From: Streptomyces longispororuber
GTDB taxonomy: Bacteria; Actinomycetota; Actinomycetes; Streptomycetales; Streptomycetaceae
Assembly (NCBI RefSeq): GCF_024448165.1
Contig: NZ_JAMOLN010000018.1
Span: forward strand, 1 to 64,000
DNA: 64,000 bases
Reading direction: 5' to 3'
Position numbers and translations under genes: made by a program. This document shows positions 55,897 to 63,005 of the stretch, in pieces. The stretch's first letter is position 1. The number at the start of each line of letters is the position of its first letter. The notes below the pieces were generated by a model. It was not told the origin of the DNA. It ran no database searches and saw only the letters and a list, made by a program, of their open reading frames with translations.

Positions 55897-56358
55897 GTGC
55901 AGGTGCTTCAGGTTCAGCTGGAGGTCGGGGCCGACCCCGCGGAGGTGGGGCGGGCCCGGAGGTGGGCGCGCTCGCGCCTTGCCGGTTCGGGGATAGACCC
56001 TGACGAACCCATGGCCGAGACGCTGATCCTCCTCGTCTCCGAACTGGTCACCAACGCCGTGGTCCACACCGGGCGTCCGGCCGTGCTGCGGATGGTGCTG
56101 CCCGGTGTCCAGGAGGCGTGTCCCGGCACCGTGCGCGTGGAGGTCGCCGACTCCTGCGCCCGGCCCCCGGCGCCCCGGCACGCGGCCGGCGAGGAGACGA
56201 ACGGCCGCGGGCTCGAACTCGTCGACGGCCTCGCCGACCGCTGGGGCTGGCGTCCCGAAGGGGCGGGCAAGGCGATCTGGTGCGAGATCGACCGCTGTGC
56301 GGCCGCCGCCACGGACGGGGTCGCCGCGTACGACGGTGTGGCCTTCGAGGCCGTCTGA
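55897..56358 (+). CDS. RsbW-like HATPase serine kinase / anti-sigma factor
   Basis: 153-residue GHKL ATPase-domain protein. The N box is LLVSELVTNAVVHTGRPA, the G1 and G2 regions are VEVADSCARPPAPR and TNGRGLELVDGLADRWGWRP. The absence of other domains places it with the many Streptomyces anti-sigma/anti-anti-sigma kinases. It interrupts the catabolic cluster and has its own palindrome upstream, so it seems to be an insertion in that cluster rather than part of the pathway. The STAS protein encoded at 49450 is a possible antagonist. Start GTG 55897. Confidence 0.87.
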   Translation: MQVLQVQLEVGADPAEVGRARRWARSRLAGSGIDPDEPMAETLILLVSELVTNAVVHTGRPAVLRMVLPGVQEACPGTVRVEVADSCARPPAPRHAAGEETNGRGLELVDGLADRWGWRPEGAGKAIWCEIDRCAAAATDGVAAYDGVAFEAV

Positions 56359-56537
56359 GCCGCCCGCGCGGGCCGGGCCGCCCGGGGCGTGTGAGTCTTC
56401 GGGGCGTTCTACGCATTAACGGCAAATAGCCGTATGGGTGTTGACGTGGAGTGTCCGTTTGGTCACGCTTGTGGGTGGAGATTGACCGCGAGGGGACGTC
56501 GAGGGCCCTTGTGACGGGGGCCCTCGGCGACGCGGCG

Positions 56538-57464
56538 TCACAAGATCGCGACCGGTGCCACCGGTGTGCCCGTCGCACCCCTGAAGGGTTCCGGCATCGC
56601 CGACAGCAGGAAGCTGTGCCGGCGTTCTTCTCCACAGGCTGTGGACAGGGATTCCAGATTCCAGTTCTGGCCCTGGAGCATGCCCATCTCGACCAGGTCG
56701 AGCGCGTGTACCGGCAGCCACAGGTTCTCGATCTCCGGCGGGAAGATCTCGAAGGTCAGGGTGTCGTTGGCGACGGCCGCCACGTCGTGCGCGTGGAACC
56801 ACTCGGGCGTGTGGACCGACAGGCCGGGTGACGGATACCCGTACGCGTGCTTGTCGCCCGCCAGGTACACCTGGATCTGGCCCGTGCGGACCAGGACGAT
56901 GTCGCCCGGGCGGACCTCCACCTGCCCGAACTCGGCTGCCTCGTCGAGGTCTTGGGGCGTCACCGCGTGGTCACCGGGGAGACGGTCCACACCCTTGGCC
57001 GCCGCCACGTCGAGCAGGACTCCGCGCGAGACGAGGTACGGGACCTTGTCGATACCGCTGAACTCGGCGCCGCCGTGCGCGGTGACGGTGTCCGCCGGGC
57101 GGCCGTTGTAGAGCCGGCCCGAGTGTGAGACGTGGGTGAGGGCGTCCCAGTGGGTGGCGGCCTGCAGGCCCATCGTCACGGCGTCGTCGCTGCAGGCCAC
57201 CGTGTCCGGGCCGAAGATCTGCTGGTTGATCTGGACCATGGTGTGCAGCGGGTTGATCCGGCCCGGGATCATGCCCGACTGGACGCCGTCCTCCTTGAGG
57301 GGCAGCGCGAGCGGGACGCGGCGGCCGGTGCGGATCTCGCCGGCGGCGGCGCGGACCACCTCGTCGGTGATCAGGTTCAGGGTGCCGATCTCGTCGGCCT
57401 CCCCCCAACGCCCCCAGTTGTTCACGCGTTTGGCGATGTCGTGGAACTCGGCGGGCAGGGGCAT
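56538..57464 (-). CDS. cyclase-family protein (kynurenine-formamidase-like metal hydrolase)
   Basis: 308-residue member of the cyclase/Cyclase_4 family, metal-dependent hydrolases related to KynB. The usual HxGTHxDxPxH signature appears as ATHWDALTHVSHSG near residue 104, with the catalytic metal His/Asp retained, and a second metal region FHAHDVAAVANDTLTFEIFP. Members open rings or hydrolyse amide/ester bonds. It is the minus-strand half of the second divergent pair and has operator copy 3, 29 bases upstream. It probably acts on an intermediate of the same pathway as the SDR operon opposite. Confidence 0.87.
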   Translation of the reverse strand: MPLPAEFHDIAKRVNNWGRWGEADEIGTLNLITDEVVRAAAGEIRTGRRVPLALPLKEDGVQSGMIPGRINPLHTMVQINQQIFGPDTVACSDDAVTMGLQAATHWDALTHVSHSGRLYNGRPADTVTAHGGAEFSGIDKVPYLVSRGVLLDVAAAKGVDRLPGDHAVTPQDLDEAAEFGQVEVRPGDIVLVRTGQIQVYLAGDKHAYGYPSPGLSVHTPEWFHAHDVAAVANDTLTFEIFPPEIENLWLPVHALDLVEMGMLQGQNWNLESLSTACGEERRHSFLLSAMPEPFRGATGTPVAPVAIL

Positions 57465-57492
57465 CGGGTCCTCCCGGGTCTTGTGTTCCGGT

Positions 57493-57511
57493 ATCTGACG
57501 GGTCGTAGAAT
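57493..57511. promoter_or_regulatory. operator copy 3: ATCTGACGGGTCGTAGAAT
   Basis: Left half identical to copy 2 (ATCTGACGGGTC), right half degenerate. It lies 28 bases before the cyclase gene on the minus strand. Confidence 0.6.
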
Positions 57512-57525
57512 CCGACTCGAGGAAA

Positions 57526-57544
57526 ATCTAACGGGTCGTCAGAA
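57526..57544. promoter_or_regulatory. operator copy 4: ATCTAACGGGTCGTCAGAA
   Basis: Matches copy 2 at 16 of 19 positions with a good right half (GTCAGA). It lies 20 bases before the SDR start (plus strand). Confidence 0.65.
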
Positions 57545-57564
57545 ACCGCGGGAAGGGGCCGGGC

Positions 57565-58476
57565 GTGGGGAACTTCTTGGCTGGCAAGGTCGTCGCCGTG
57601 ACGGGGGCGGGACGGGGCATCGGACGGGCGGTGGCCCTCGCGTGCGCCGCCGAGGGCGCCAAGGTCGTCGTCAACGACTACGGGGTGTCCATCGAGGGCG
57701 GCGAACCCACCTCGGACGTCGCGCTCGGCGTCGTGAAGGAGATCGAGGCGGCGGGCGGCTCCGCCGTCGCCGTCGCCGACGACGTGTCGACCATGGCCGG
57801 CGGACAGCGCATCGTGGACACCGCCGTGCGGGAGTTCGGCCGGATCGACGGGGTGGTGTGCGTCGCCGGGATCCTGCGCGAGCGGATGCTCTTCAACATG
57901 TCCGAGGAGGAGTGGGACCCCGTCGTCGCCACCCACCTCAAGGGCACCTTCACCGTGTTCCGCGCCGCGTCCGCCGTGATGCGCAAGCAGGGCGGCGGCA
58001 CCCTCGTCGGGTTCACCAGCGGCAACCACCAGGGCTCCGTCGCGCAGGCCAACTACAGCGCGGCCAAGGGCGGGATCATCTCCCTGGTGCGCAGCGCCGC
58101 GCTCGGGCTGCACAAGTACGGCGTGACCGCCAACGCCGTGGCGCCGGTGGCCCGCACCCGGATGTCCGCCAACGTGCCCATGGAGCTCAAGGAGATCGGC
58201 GAGCCGGAGGACGTCGCCGCGCTCGTGGTCTACCTGCTGAGCGACCGGGCCCGCGAGGAGAGGATCACCGGGCAGGTGTACACGGTGGCCGGGCCGAAGA
58301 TCGCCGTGTGGGCGCAGCCGCGCGAGCTGCGCGCCGGGTACGCGGACGGGCCGTGGACGCCCGAGCGGATCGCCGACTTCCTGCCGGGCACGGTCGGCAC
58401 CGATCCGATGCCGATGCTGGCGAAGCTGGAGGAGATGGCGCGGGCGGCCGCCGCCAAGGAGCGCCCCAACCAGTGA
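57565..58476 (+). CDS. short-chain dehydrogenase/reductase (MFE-2-like)
   Basis: 303-residue NAD(P)-dependent SDR. The cofactor motif is VTGAGRGIGRA, the catalytic Ser lies in LVGFTSGNHQGSVAQ and Tyr/Lys in ANYSAAKGGIIS; the long N-terminal insert VVVNDYGVSIEGGEPTSDVA is characteristic of the hydroxyacyl-CoA dehydrogenase unit of type-2 multifunctional enzymes. It therefore probably oxidises a 3-hydroxyacyl-CoA. First gene of a three-gene unit with an acyl-CoA dehydrogenase and a zinc alcohol dehydrogenase, preceded by operator copy 4. Start GTG 57565. Confidence 0.9.
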   Translation: MGNFLAGKVVAVTGAGRGIGRAVALACAAEGAKVVVNDYGVSIEGGEPTSDVALGVVKEIEAAGGSAVAVADDVSTMAGGQRIVDTAVREFGRIDGVVCVAGILRERMLFNMSEEEWDPVVATHLKGTFTVFRAASAVMRKQGGGTLVGFTSGNHQGSVAQANYSAAKGGIISLVRSAALGLHKYGVTANAVAPVARTRMSANVPMELKEIGEPEDVAALVVYLLSDRAREERITGQVYTVAGPKIAVWAQPRELRAGYADGPWTPERIADFLPGTVGTDPMPMLAKLEEMARAAAAKERPNQ

Positions 58477-58506
58477 CGACGGACCGGCGACGGCGGGTGG
58501 TGTGAC

Positions 58507-59706
58507 GTGGAGTTCGGCTTCGCAGACGCGGACGAGGCGTTCCGGCGGGAGGCGCGCGCATGGCTTGAGGAGCACCTCGTCGGACGGTTCGCCGCCGCGG
58601 CGGGACGGGGCGGCCCCGGCAGCGAGCACGAGGGGGCCCCTGAACGGCGGGCCTGGGAGCGGGAGTTGGGGTCCGGCGGCTGGATCGGCCTGGGCTGGGA
58701 CCGGGACGGGTACGGCAACCGCGTCGCCACGCTCACCCAGCAGGTCGTCTGGGCCGAGGAGTACGCGCGGGTCCGGGCGCCGGGCCGCTACGGCCACATC
58801 GGTGAGAACCTGCTCGCCCCCACCCTCCTCGCGTACGGCAGCGACGAGCAGCGCGGCCGCTTCCTGCCGCCGGTCGCCCGCGGCGAGGAACTGTGGTGCC
58901 AGGGCTACAGCGAGCCCGGCGCGGGCTCCGACCTGGCCTCCCTGCGCACGGCGGCCGCCCGGGACGGCGACGGACGGTGGCGGGTCACCGGGCAGAAGGT
59001 GTGGACGTCGCTCGCCCACGAGGCGGACTGGTGCTTCGTCCTCGCCCGTACGGAGGCCGGGTCGCGGCGGCACCACGGCCTGTCGTTCCTGCTGGTGCCG
59101 ATGGACCAGCCGGGCCGCGTCGAGGTCCGGCCGATCCGGCAGCTGACCGGCACCAGCGAGTTCAACGAGGTGTTCTTCGACGGCGCGGTCGCCGAGGACG
59201 TCGTCGGCGGCGAGGGGAACGGCTGGCGGGTCGCCATGGGCCTGCTCGCCTTCGAGCGCGGGGTCTCCACCCTCGCCCAGCAGATCGGGTTCCAGGAGGA
59301 GTTGCGGGCCGTCGTGCGGACCGCCGACGCCACCGGCGCGCTGCGCGACCCGGTCGTCGCCGACCAGGTCGTCCGCCTCTGGGCCGAGCTGCGGACCATG
59401 CGGTGGAACGCGCTGCGCACCCTCGGCGGCGCCGCCGGGGACGGGGCCGCCGGGGCGCCGAGCGTCGCCAAGCTGCTGTGGGGCGGCTGGCACCAGCGGC
59501 TCGGGGCGCTGGCCCTGCGGGTGCGGGGGGCCGGGGCGGCCGTCGGCCCGGCCGACTGGACGCCCGACGCACCGTACGAACTCGACGAACAGCAGCGGCT
59601 GTTCCTGTTCAGCCGGGCCGACACCGTCTACGGCGGCTCGGACGAGATCCAGCGCACCATCATCGCCGAGCGCGTGCTCGGGCTGCCCAAGGAGGCGTTG
59701 TCGTGA
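58507..59706 (+). CDS. acyl-CoA dehydrogenase
   Basis: 399-residue acyl-CoA dehydrogenase of the FadE-like group: WCQGYSEPGAGSDLASLRTA and WRVTGQKVWTSLAHEADWCF bind FAD, VRPIRQLTGTSEFNEVFFDG closes the middle domain, and SRADTVYGGSDEIQRTIIAE is the C-terminal part with the FAD-contacting residues. It resembles the full-length subunit at 53432, so the cluster has two such enzymes, pointing to two rounds of desaturation or two substrates. 30 bases after the SDR gene; it overlaps the next gene by GTGA. Confidence 0.92.
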   Translation: MEFGFADADEAFRREARAWLEEHLVGRFAAAAGRGGPGSEHEGAPERRAWERELGSGGWIGLGWDRDGYGNRVATLTQQVVWAEEYARVRAPGRYGHIGENLLAPTLLAYGSDEQRGRFLPPVARGEELWCQGYSEPGAGSDLASLRTAAARDGDGRWRVTGQKVWTSLAHEADWCFVLARTEAGSRRHHGLSFLLVPMDQPGRVEVRPIRQLTGTSEFNEVFFDGAVAEDVVGGEGNGWRVAMGLLAFERGVSTLAQQIGFQEELRAVVRTADATGALRDPVVADQVVRLWAELRTMRWNALRTLGGAAGDGAAGAPSVAKLLWGGWHQRLGALALRVRGAGAAVGPADWTPDAPYELDEQQRLFLFSRADTVYGGSDEIQRTIIAERVLGLPKEALS

Positions 59707-60752
59707 GGGGTGTCGTGTTCGACGGCCAACAGGCCGCGGTGGTCGACGACTTGGAGATACGTGACCCAGGCCCGGGGGAGGTGCTCGTCGGGGTCGCCGC
59801 CGCCGGACTGTGCCACAGCGACCTGTCCGTGATCGACGGCACCATCCCGTTCCCGCGCCCGGTGGTGCTCGGCCACGAGGGCGCCGGGGTGGTGGAGGCG
59901 GTCGGCGCGGGCGTCGGGCATGTGGCGCCCGGCGACCACGTCGCCCTGTCCACGCTCGCCAACTGCGGGGCCTGCGCCGAGTGCGACCGGGGCCGGCCGA
60001 CCATGTGCCGCAAGGCGATCGGGATGCCGGGGCAGCCGTTCAGCCGCAAGGGAGAGCCGCTGTACCAGTTCGCCTCGAACTCGGCGTTCGCCGAGCGGAC
60101 CGTGGTGAAGGCCGTGCAGGCCGTGAGGATCCCGAAGGAGATCCCGCTGACGTCGGCCGCGCTGATGGGCTGCGGCGTGCTCACGGGCGTCGGCGCCGTA
60201 CTGAACCGGGCCCGGGTCGACCGGGGCGAGTCCGTCGTCGTGATCGGCACCGGCGGGGTCGGCCTCAACGTCCTCCAGGGCGCCCGGATCGCCGGGGCGT
60301 CGCGGATCGTCGCCGTCGACAACAATCCGGCGAAGGAGGCGGTGGCCCGGCAGTTCGGCGCGACCGAGTTCCTGGCCGACGTGGCCGCGGTGCGCGAGGT
60401 GCTGCCGGACGGCGCCGACCACGTCTTCGAGTGCGTGGGCCGGGTGGAGCTGATCCGCGCCGCGATCGACCTCCTCGACCGGCACGGCCAGGCCGTGCTC
60501 CTCGGGATGCCGGCGGCCGACGCGGAGGCGTCGTTCGTGCCCGCTCAGCTGTTCCTCGACAAGTCCGTCCTCGGCTGCCGCTACGGGTCCTCACGGCCGC
60601 AGCGGGACCTGCGCCTGTACGCCGACCTGTACGGGCAGGGCCGTCTGCTGCTCGACGAGCTGGTGACGCGGACGTACCCGGTCGAGGAGTTCGGGAAGGC
60701 CGTGGCGGACGCGGAGGCGGGCCGGGTGGCCCGGGGCGTGCTCACGTTCTGA
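59703..60752 (+). CDS. zinc-dependent alcohol dehydrogenase (class III-like)
   Basis: 349-residue medium-chain dehydrogenase. Catalytic zinc ligands are Cys in GLCHSDLS, His/Glu in VLGHEGAGVVE and a later Cys; the structural zinc site is CGACAECDRGRPTMC with four Cys; the Rossmann motif is GTGGVGLNVLQGA. The type matches the NDMA/formaldehyde or long-chain alcohol dehydrogenases found in actinobacterial steroid and terpenoid catabolic clusters. Translationally coupled to the dehydrogenase before it (GTGA). It probably oxidises an alcohol intermediate or entry substrate. Confidence 0.92.
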   Translation: MRGVVFDGQQAAVVDDLEIRDPGPGEVLVGVAAAGLCHSDLSVIDGTIPFPRPVVLGHEGAGVVEAVGAGVGHVAPGDHVALSTLANCGACAECDRGRPTMCRKAIGMPGQPFSRKGEPLYQFASNSAFAERTVVKAVQAVRIPKEIPLTSAALMGCGVLTGVGAVLNRARVDRGESVVVIGTGGVGLNVLQGARIAGASRIVAVDNNPAKEAVARQFGATEFLADVAAVREVLPDGADHVFECVGRVELIRAAIDLLDRHGQAVLLGMPAADAEASFVPAQLFLDKSVLGCRYGSSRPQRDLRLYADLYGQGRLLLDELVTRTYPVEEFGKAVADAEAGRVARGVLTF

Positions 60753-60793
60753 CGGCCTGCCGCCCGCGCGGCGACGTCGCCTACCGTCGGGGC

Positions 60794-61861
60794 ATGAGCT
60801 ACCGCGCACTCGCCCGGAAATCCGTGCTGTCATGGGCAGTTGTGGCCGTGGGAGCCAGGCTGCCGGTGGCCATGGCGCCGCTCGCGGCCGTCTTCCTCGT
60901 ACGGGAACGGCCCGGCGGCTACACGCTGGGCGCGGTGCTCGCCGCCGTGTACGTGCTGGGCGAGATCGTCGGGGCGCCGGTGCTCGGCATGCGGATGCGC
61001 GGCGAGCGGGCGCGTCCGCAGCTGGCCGTGGGGCTCGCCGTCGGGGCGGCCGGGTTCACCGGTCTCGGCGGCCTCGGGGCGTGGCCGGACGTGCCGCCCT
61101 GGGCGCTCGCGGTGTGCGCGTTCGTGGCGGGGGCCGCGCCTGGGGCGGCGCCCGGGGCACTGCGGGCCCTGCTGACGAGTCTGGTGCCGGAGCGGGCGGC
61201 GGCGCAGGCGCTGTCGTTCGAGTCGATGCTGACGTTCGGGGTGTGGGCGGTGGCGCCCGCGGCGACGGCGGGGCTCGCGCTGTCGGTGGCGCCCTGGGTG
61301 CCGCTGGCGCTCGCGGGCGGGTTGATGGGGGCGTCGGTGGCGGGGCTGTGGCTGCTGCCGGTGGGCTGGCTGTCGCCGGACCGGAACGCGGGTGCGGCGT
61401 CCGCCGGCCGGGATGAAGCCGGCGTCGGCATACGGGTGTTGATGCGAGCCTGGCCGGTCTACGTCACCGGGGCCGCGAGCCTGTCGCTGCTCGCGATGGC
61501 CGAACTGATCCTGCCCGCACTCCTGGAGCAGCGCGGCTTCGGCGTCGGCCTCGCGGGCCCGCTGCTCGCCGGATTCTCGATCGGCTCGGCGGTCGGAGCG
61601 TTCGTGTACGGGCTGCGGTCCTGGCCCGGACGACTGCCGCTGCAGAGCTTCGTGCTGGTGCTGGGCGTCTCGGTGTGCGTGGTCGGGGTGGCGTCGGCGC
61701 CGTGGGCGTGGGCGATGGCGGTGGGCCTGGTGGCGGCGGGTGTCCTTCAGGCCGGTGCGATGCTCACGCGGAACCTGACGTTGCGGGAAGTCCTGCCGGA
61801 CGGGGCGTTGGCGGCGGTGCTGGTTGCGCGCGCCTCGGGGGCGGAGCCGCCCGTGACGTGA
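60794..61861 (+). CDS. MFS transporter
   Basis: 355-residue permease with about 10-12 hydrophobic helices (LPVAMAPLAAVFLVRERPGG, LAVGLAVGAAGFTGLGGLGA, LLAGFSIGSAVGAFVYGLRS). It is somewhat shorter than usual for MFS, and motif A is weak, so assignment rests on helix pattern. It lies 41 bases after the alcohol dehydrogenase but has its own start context; cotranscription is possible. The last seven codons, including the stop, are made of a 33-bp tandem repeat that continues past the gene, so the original C-terminus may have been replaced. Confidence 0.8.
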   Translation: MSYRALARKSVLSWAVVAVGARLPVAMAPLAAVFLVRERPGGYTLGAVLAAVYVLGEIVGAPVLGMRMRGERARPQLAVGLAVGAAGFTGLGGLGAWPDVPPWALAVCAFVAGAAPGAAPGALRALLTSLVPERAAAQALSFESMLTFGVWAVAPAATAGLALSVAPWVPLALAGGLMGASVAGLWLLPVGWLSPDRNAGAASAGRDEAGVGIRVLMRAWPVYVTGAASLSLLAMAELILPALLEQRGFGVGLAGPLLAGFSIGSAVGAFVYGLRSWPGRLPLQSFVLVLGVSVCVVGVASAPWAWAMAVGLVAAGVLQAGAMLTRNLTLREVLPDGALAAVLVARASGAEPPVT

Positions 61862-61915
61862 CCCCGCACCCCGGCGGAGCCGCCCGTGACGTGACCCCGC
61901 ACCCCGGCGGAGCCG
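61841..61915. repeat. 33-bp tandem repeat, 2.3 copies
   Basis: Units start at 61841, 61874 and 61907 (partial), each GCGGAGCCGCCCGTGACGTG followed by ACCCCGCACCCCG; the two full copies are identical. It spans the end of the MFS gene and runs to 2 bases before the stop of the convergent AraC gene. The GGAGCC word recalls the dispersed intergenic family. Confidence 0.85.
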
Positions 61916-61916
61916 T

Positions 61917-62921
61917 TCAGCTCGCCGCGCGGAACATCCGGCGATACGTGGTCGGGGGAACGCCGAGCGCAGCGATGACGTGTTGGCGGAGGGACTGGGC
62001 CGTGCCGAAGCCCGCGTCGTGGGCGACCTGGTCCATCGAGAGGGCCGAGGACTCCAGGAGGTGCCGGGCGCGCTCGACCCGCTGCTGGGTGAGCCACTGG
62101 CCGGGGCTCACCCCGACCTCCTCCCGGAAGCGGCGCGTGAACGTGCGGACGGACATGGACTCCTGCTCGGCCATGTCACGGAGCTGGATCGGCTCGTGGA
62201 GGTGGGCCAGGGCCCAGGCGCGCGCCGATGTCGTCGTCGCCAACTGCGGCTCCGGCACCGGGCGTTGGATGAACTGGGCCTGCCCGCCGTCCCGGTGCGG
62301 CGGCACGACCGTGCGCCGCGCCACGTCGTTGGCGACGGCCGCCCCGTGGTCGCGCCGCACGATGTGCAGGCACAGGTCGATGCCGGCGGCGACCCCGGCC
62401 GACGTGAGGACGTCTCCGTCGTCGATGAAGAGGACGTCGGCGTCGACCCGGACCGAGGGGAACATGGCCTGGAACGTCGCAGCGTCCGCCCAGTGCGTGG
62501 TCGCGGGCCGCCCGTCCAGGTACCCCGCGGCGGCGAGCACCCAGCTGCCGGTGCAGATCGAGACCATGCGGGTGCCGGGCACGACGTGGGCGAGGGCCGC
62601 GGCGAGCTCGTCCGTCAGCCGGCCCTCCTCGTAGACGGGACCGAGTTCGTACGAGGCCGGGACGATCACGGTGTCGGCGGTGGCCAGGGCCTCCGGGCCC
62701 CGCTCGACGAGGATCGAGAAGTCGGCGTCGCTGCGGACCGGCCCCGGCCCGCGGACGGCGCAGGTCACCACCTCGTACAGGGGGCGCCCCGCCGCGTCCC
62801 TGGCCCGCCCGAAGATCCGCTGCGGGATGCCCAGCTCGAACGGGATGACGCCGTCGAGGACGAGCACGGCGACACGGTGCGGCGCGGCAGGGGCGGGGGA
62901 ACTGGACGTCGGGGAGGCCAT
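61917..62921 (-). CDS. GlxA-type AraC regulator with DJ-1/PfpI domain
   Basis: 334-residue regulator of the GATase1-like AraC family. The N-terminal DJ-1/PfpI domain (RVAVLVLDGVIPFELGIPQR, VSICTGSWVLAAAGYLDGRP; the Cys of the nucleophile elbow is in SICTGS) is followed by two helix-turn-helix units (MAEQESMSVRTFTRRFREEV, MDQVAHDAGFGTAQSLRQHV). Such proteins sense unknown small molecules and usually activate adjacent catabolic or transport genes. The ATG at 62921 was chosen over upstream starts. It faces the MFS gene at 63006 across a nested inverted repeat. Confidence 0.9.
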   Translation of the reverse strand: MASPTSSSPAPAAPHRVAVLVLDGVIPFELGIPQRIFGRARDAAGRPLYEVVTCAVRGPGPVRSDADFSILVERGPEALATADTVIVPASYELGPVYEEGRLTDELAAALAHVVPGTRMVSICTGSWVLAAAGYLDGRPATTHWADAATFQAMFPSVRVDADVLFIDDGDVLTSAGVAAGIDLCLHIVRRDHGAAVANDVARRTVVPPHRDGGQAQFIQRPVPEPQLATTTSARAWALAHLHEPIQLRDMAEQESMSVRTFTRRFREEVGVSPGQWLTQQRVERARHLLESSALSMDQVAHDAGFGTAQSLRQHVIAALGVPPTTYRRMFRAAS

Positions 62922-62933
62922 GTGTCCATCGTA

Positions 62934-62968
62934 TGGCCCGATCCTAACGAAGGATGGCATTCGGGCCA
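62934..62968. promoter_or_regulatory. nested inverted repeat between divergent glxA-like and MFS genes
   Basis: TGGCCCGA (62934-62941) pairs with TCGGGCCA (62961-62968), and inside it ATCCT (62941-62945) pairs with AGGAT (62951-62955). It lies 12 bases from the regulator start and 37 from the MFS start; a likely operator for the AraC-type regulator. Confidence 0.6.
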
Positions 62969-63005
62969 CTCGTTCGGGGCGGCGGCTTCCCCGAAGCTCT
63001 AGGAC

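Noticed and set aside
55470..56003. Plus-strand frames before the HATPase gene (also 55558-55893)
   Set aside because: Mutually overlapping, no domain, run into the true gene in a different frame.
61841..61915. Two-plus repeats considered as a CRISPR array
   Set aside because: Units are contiguous with no unique spacers, and no cas genes are present.
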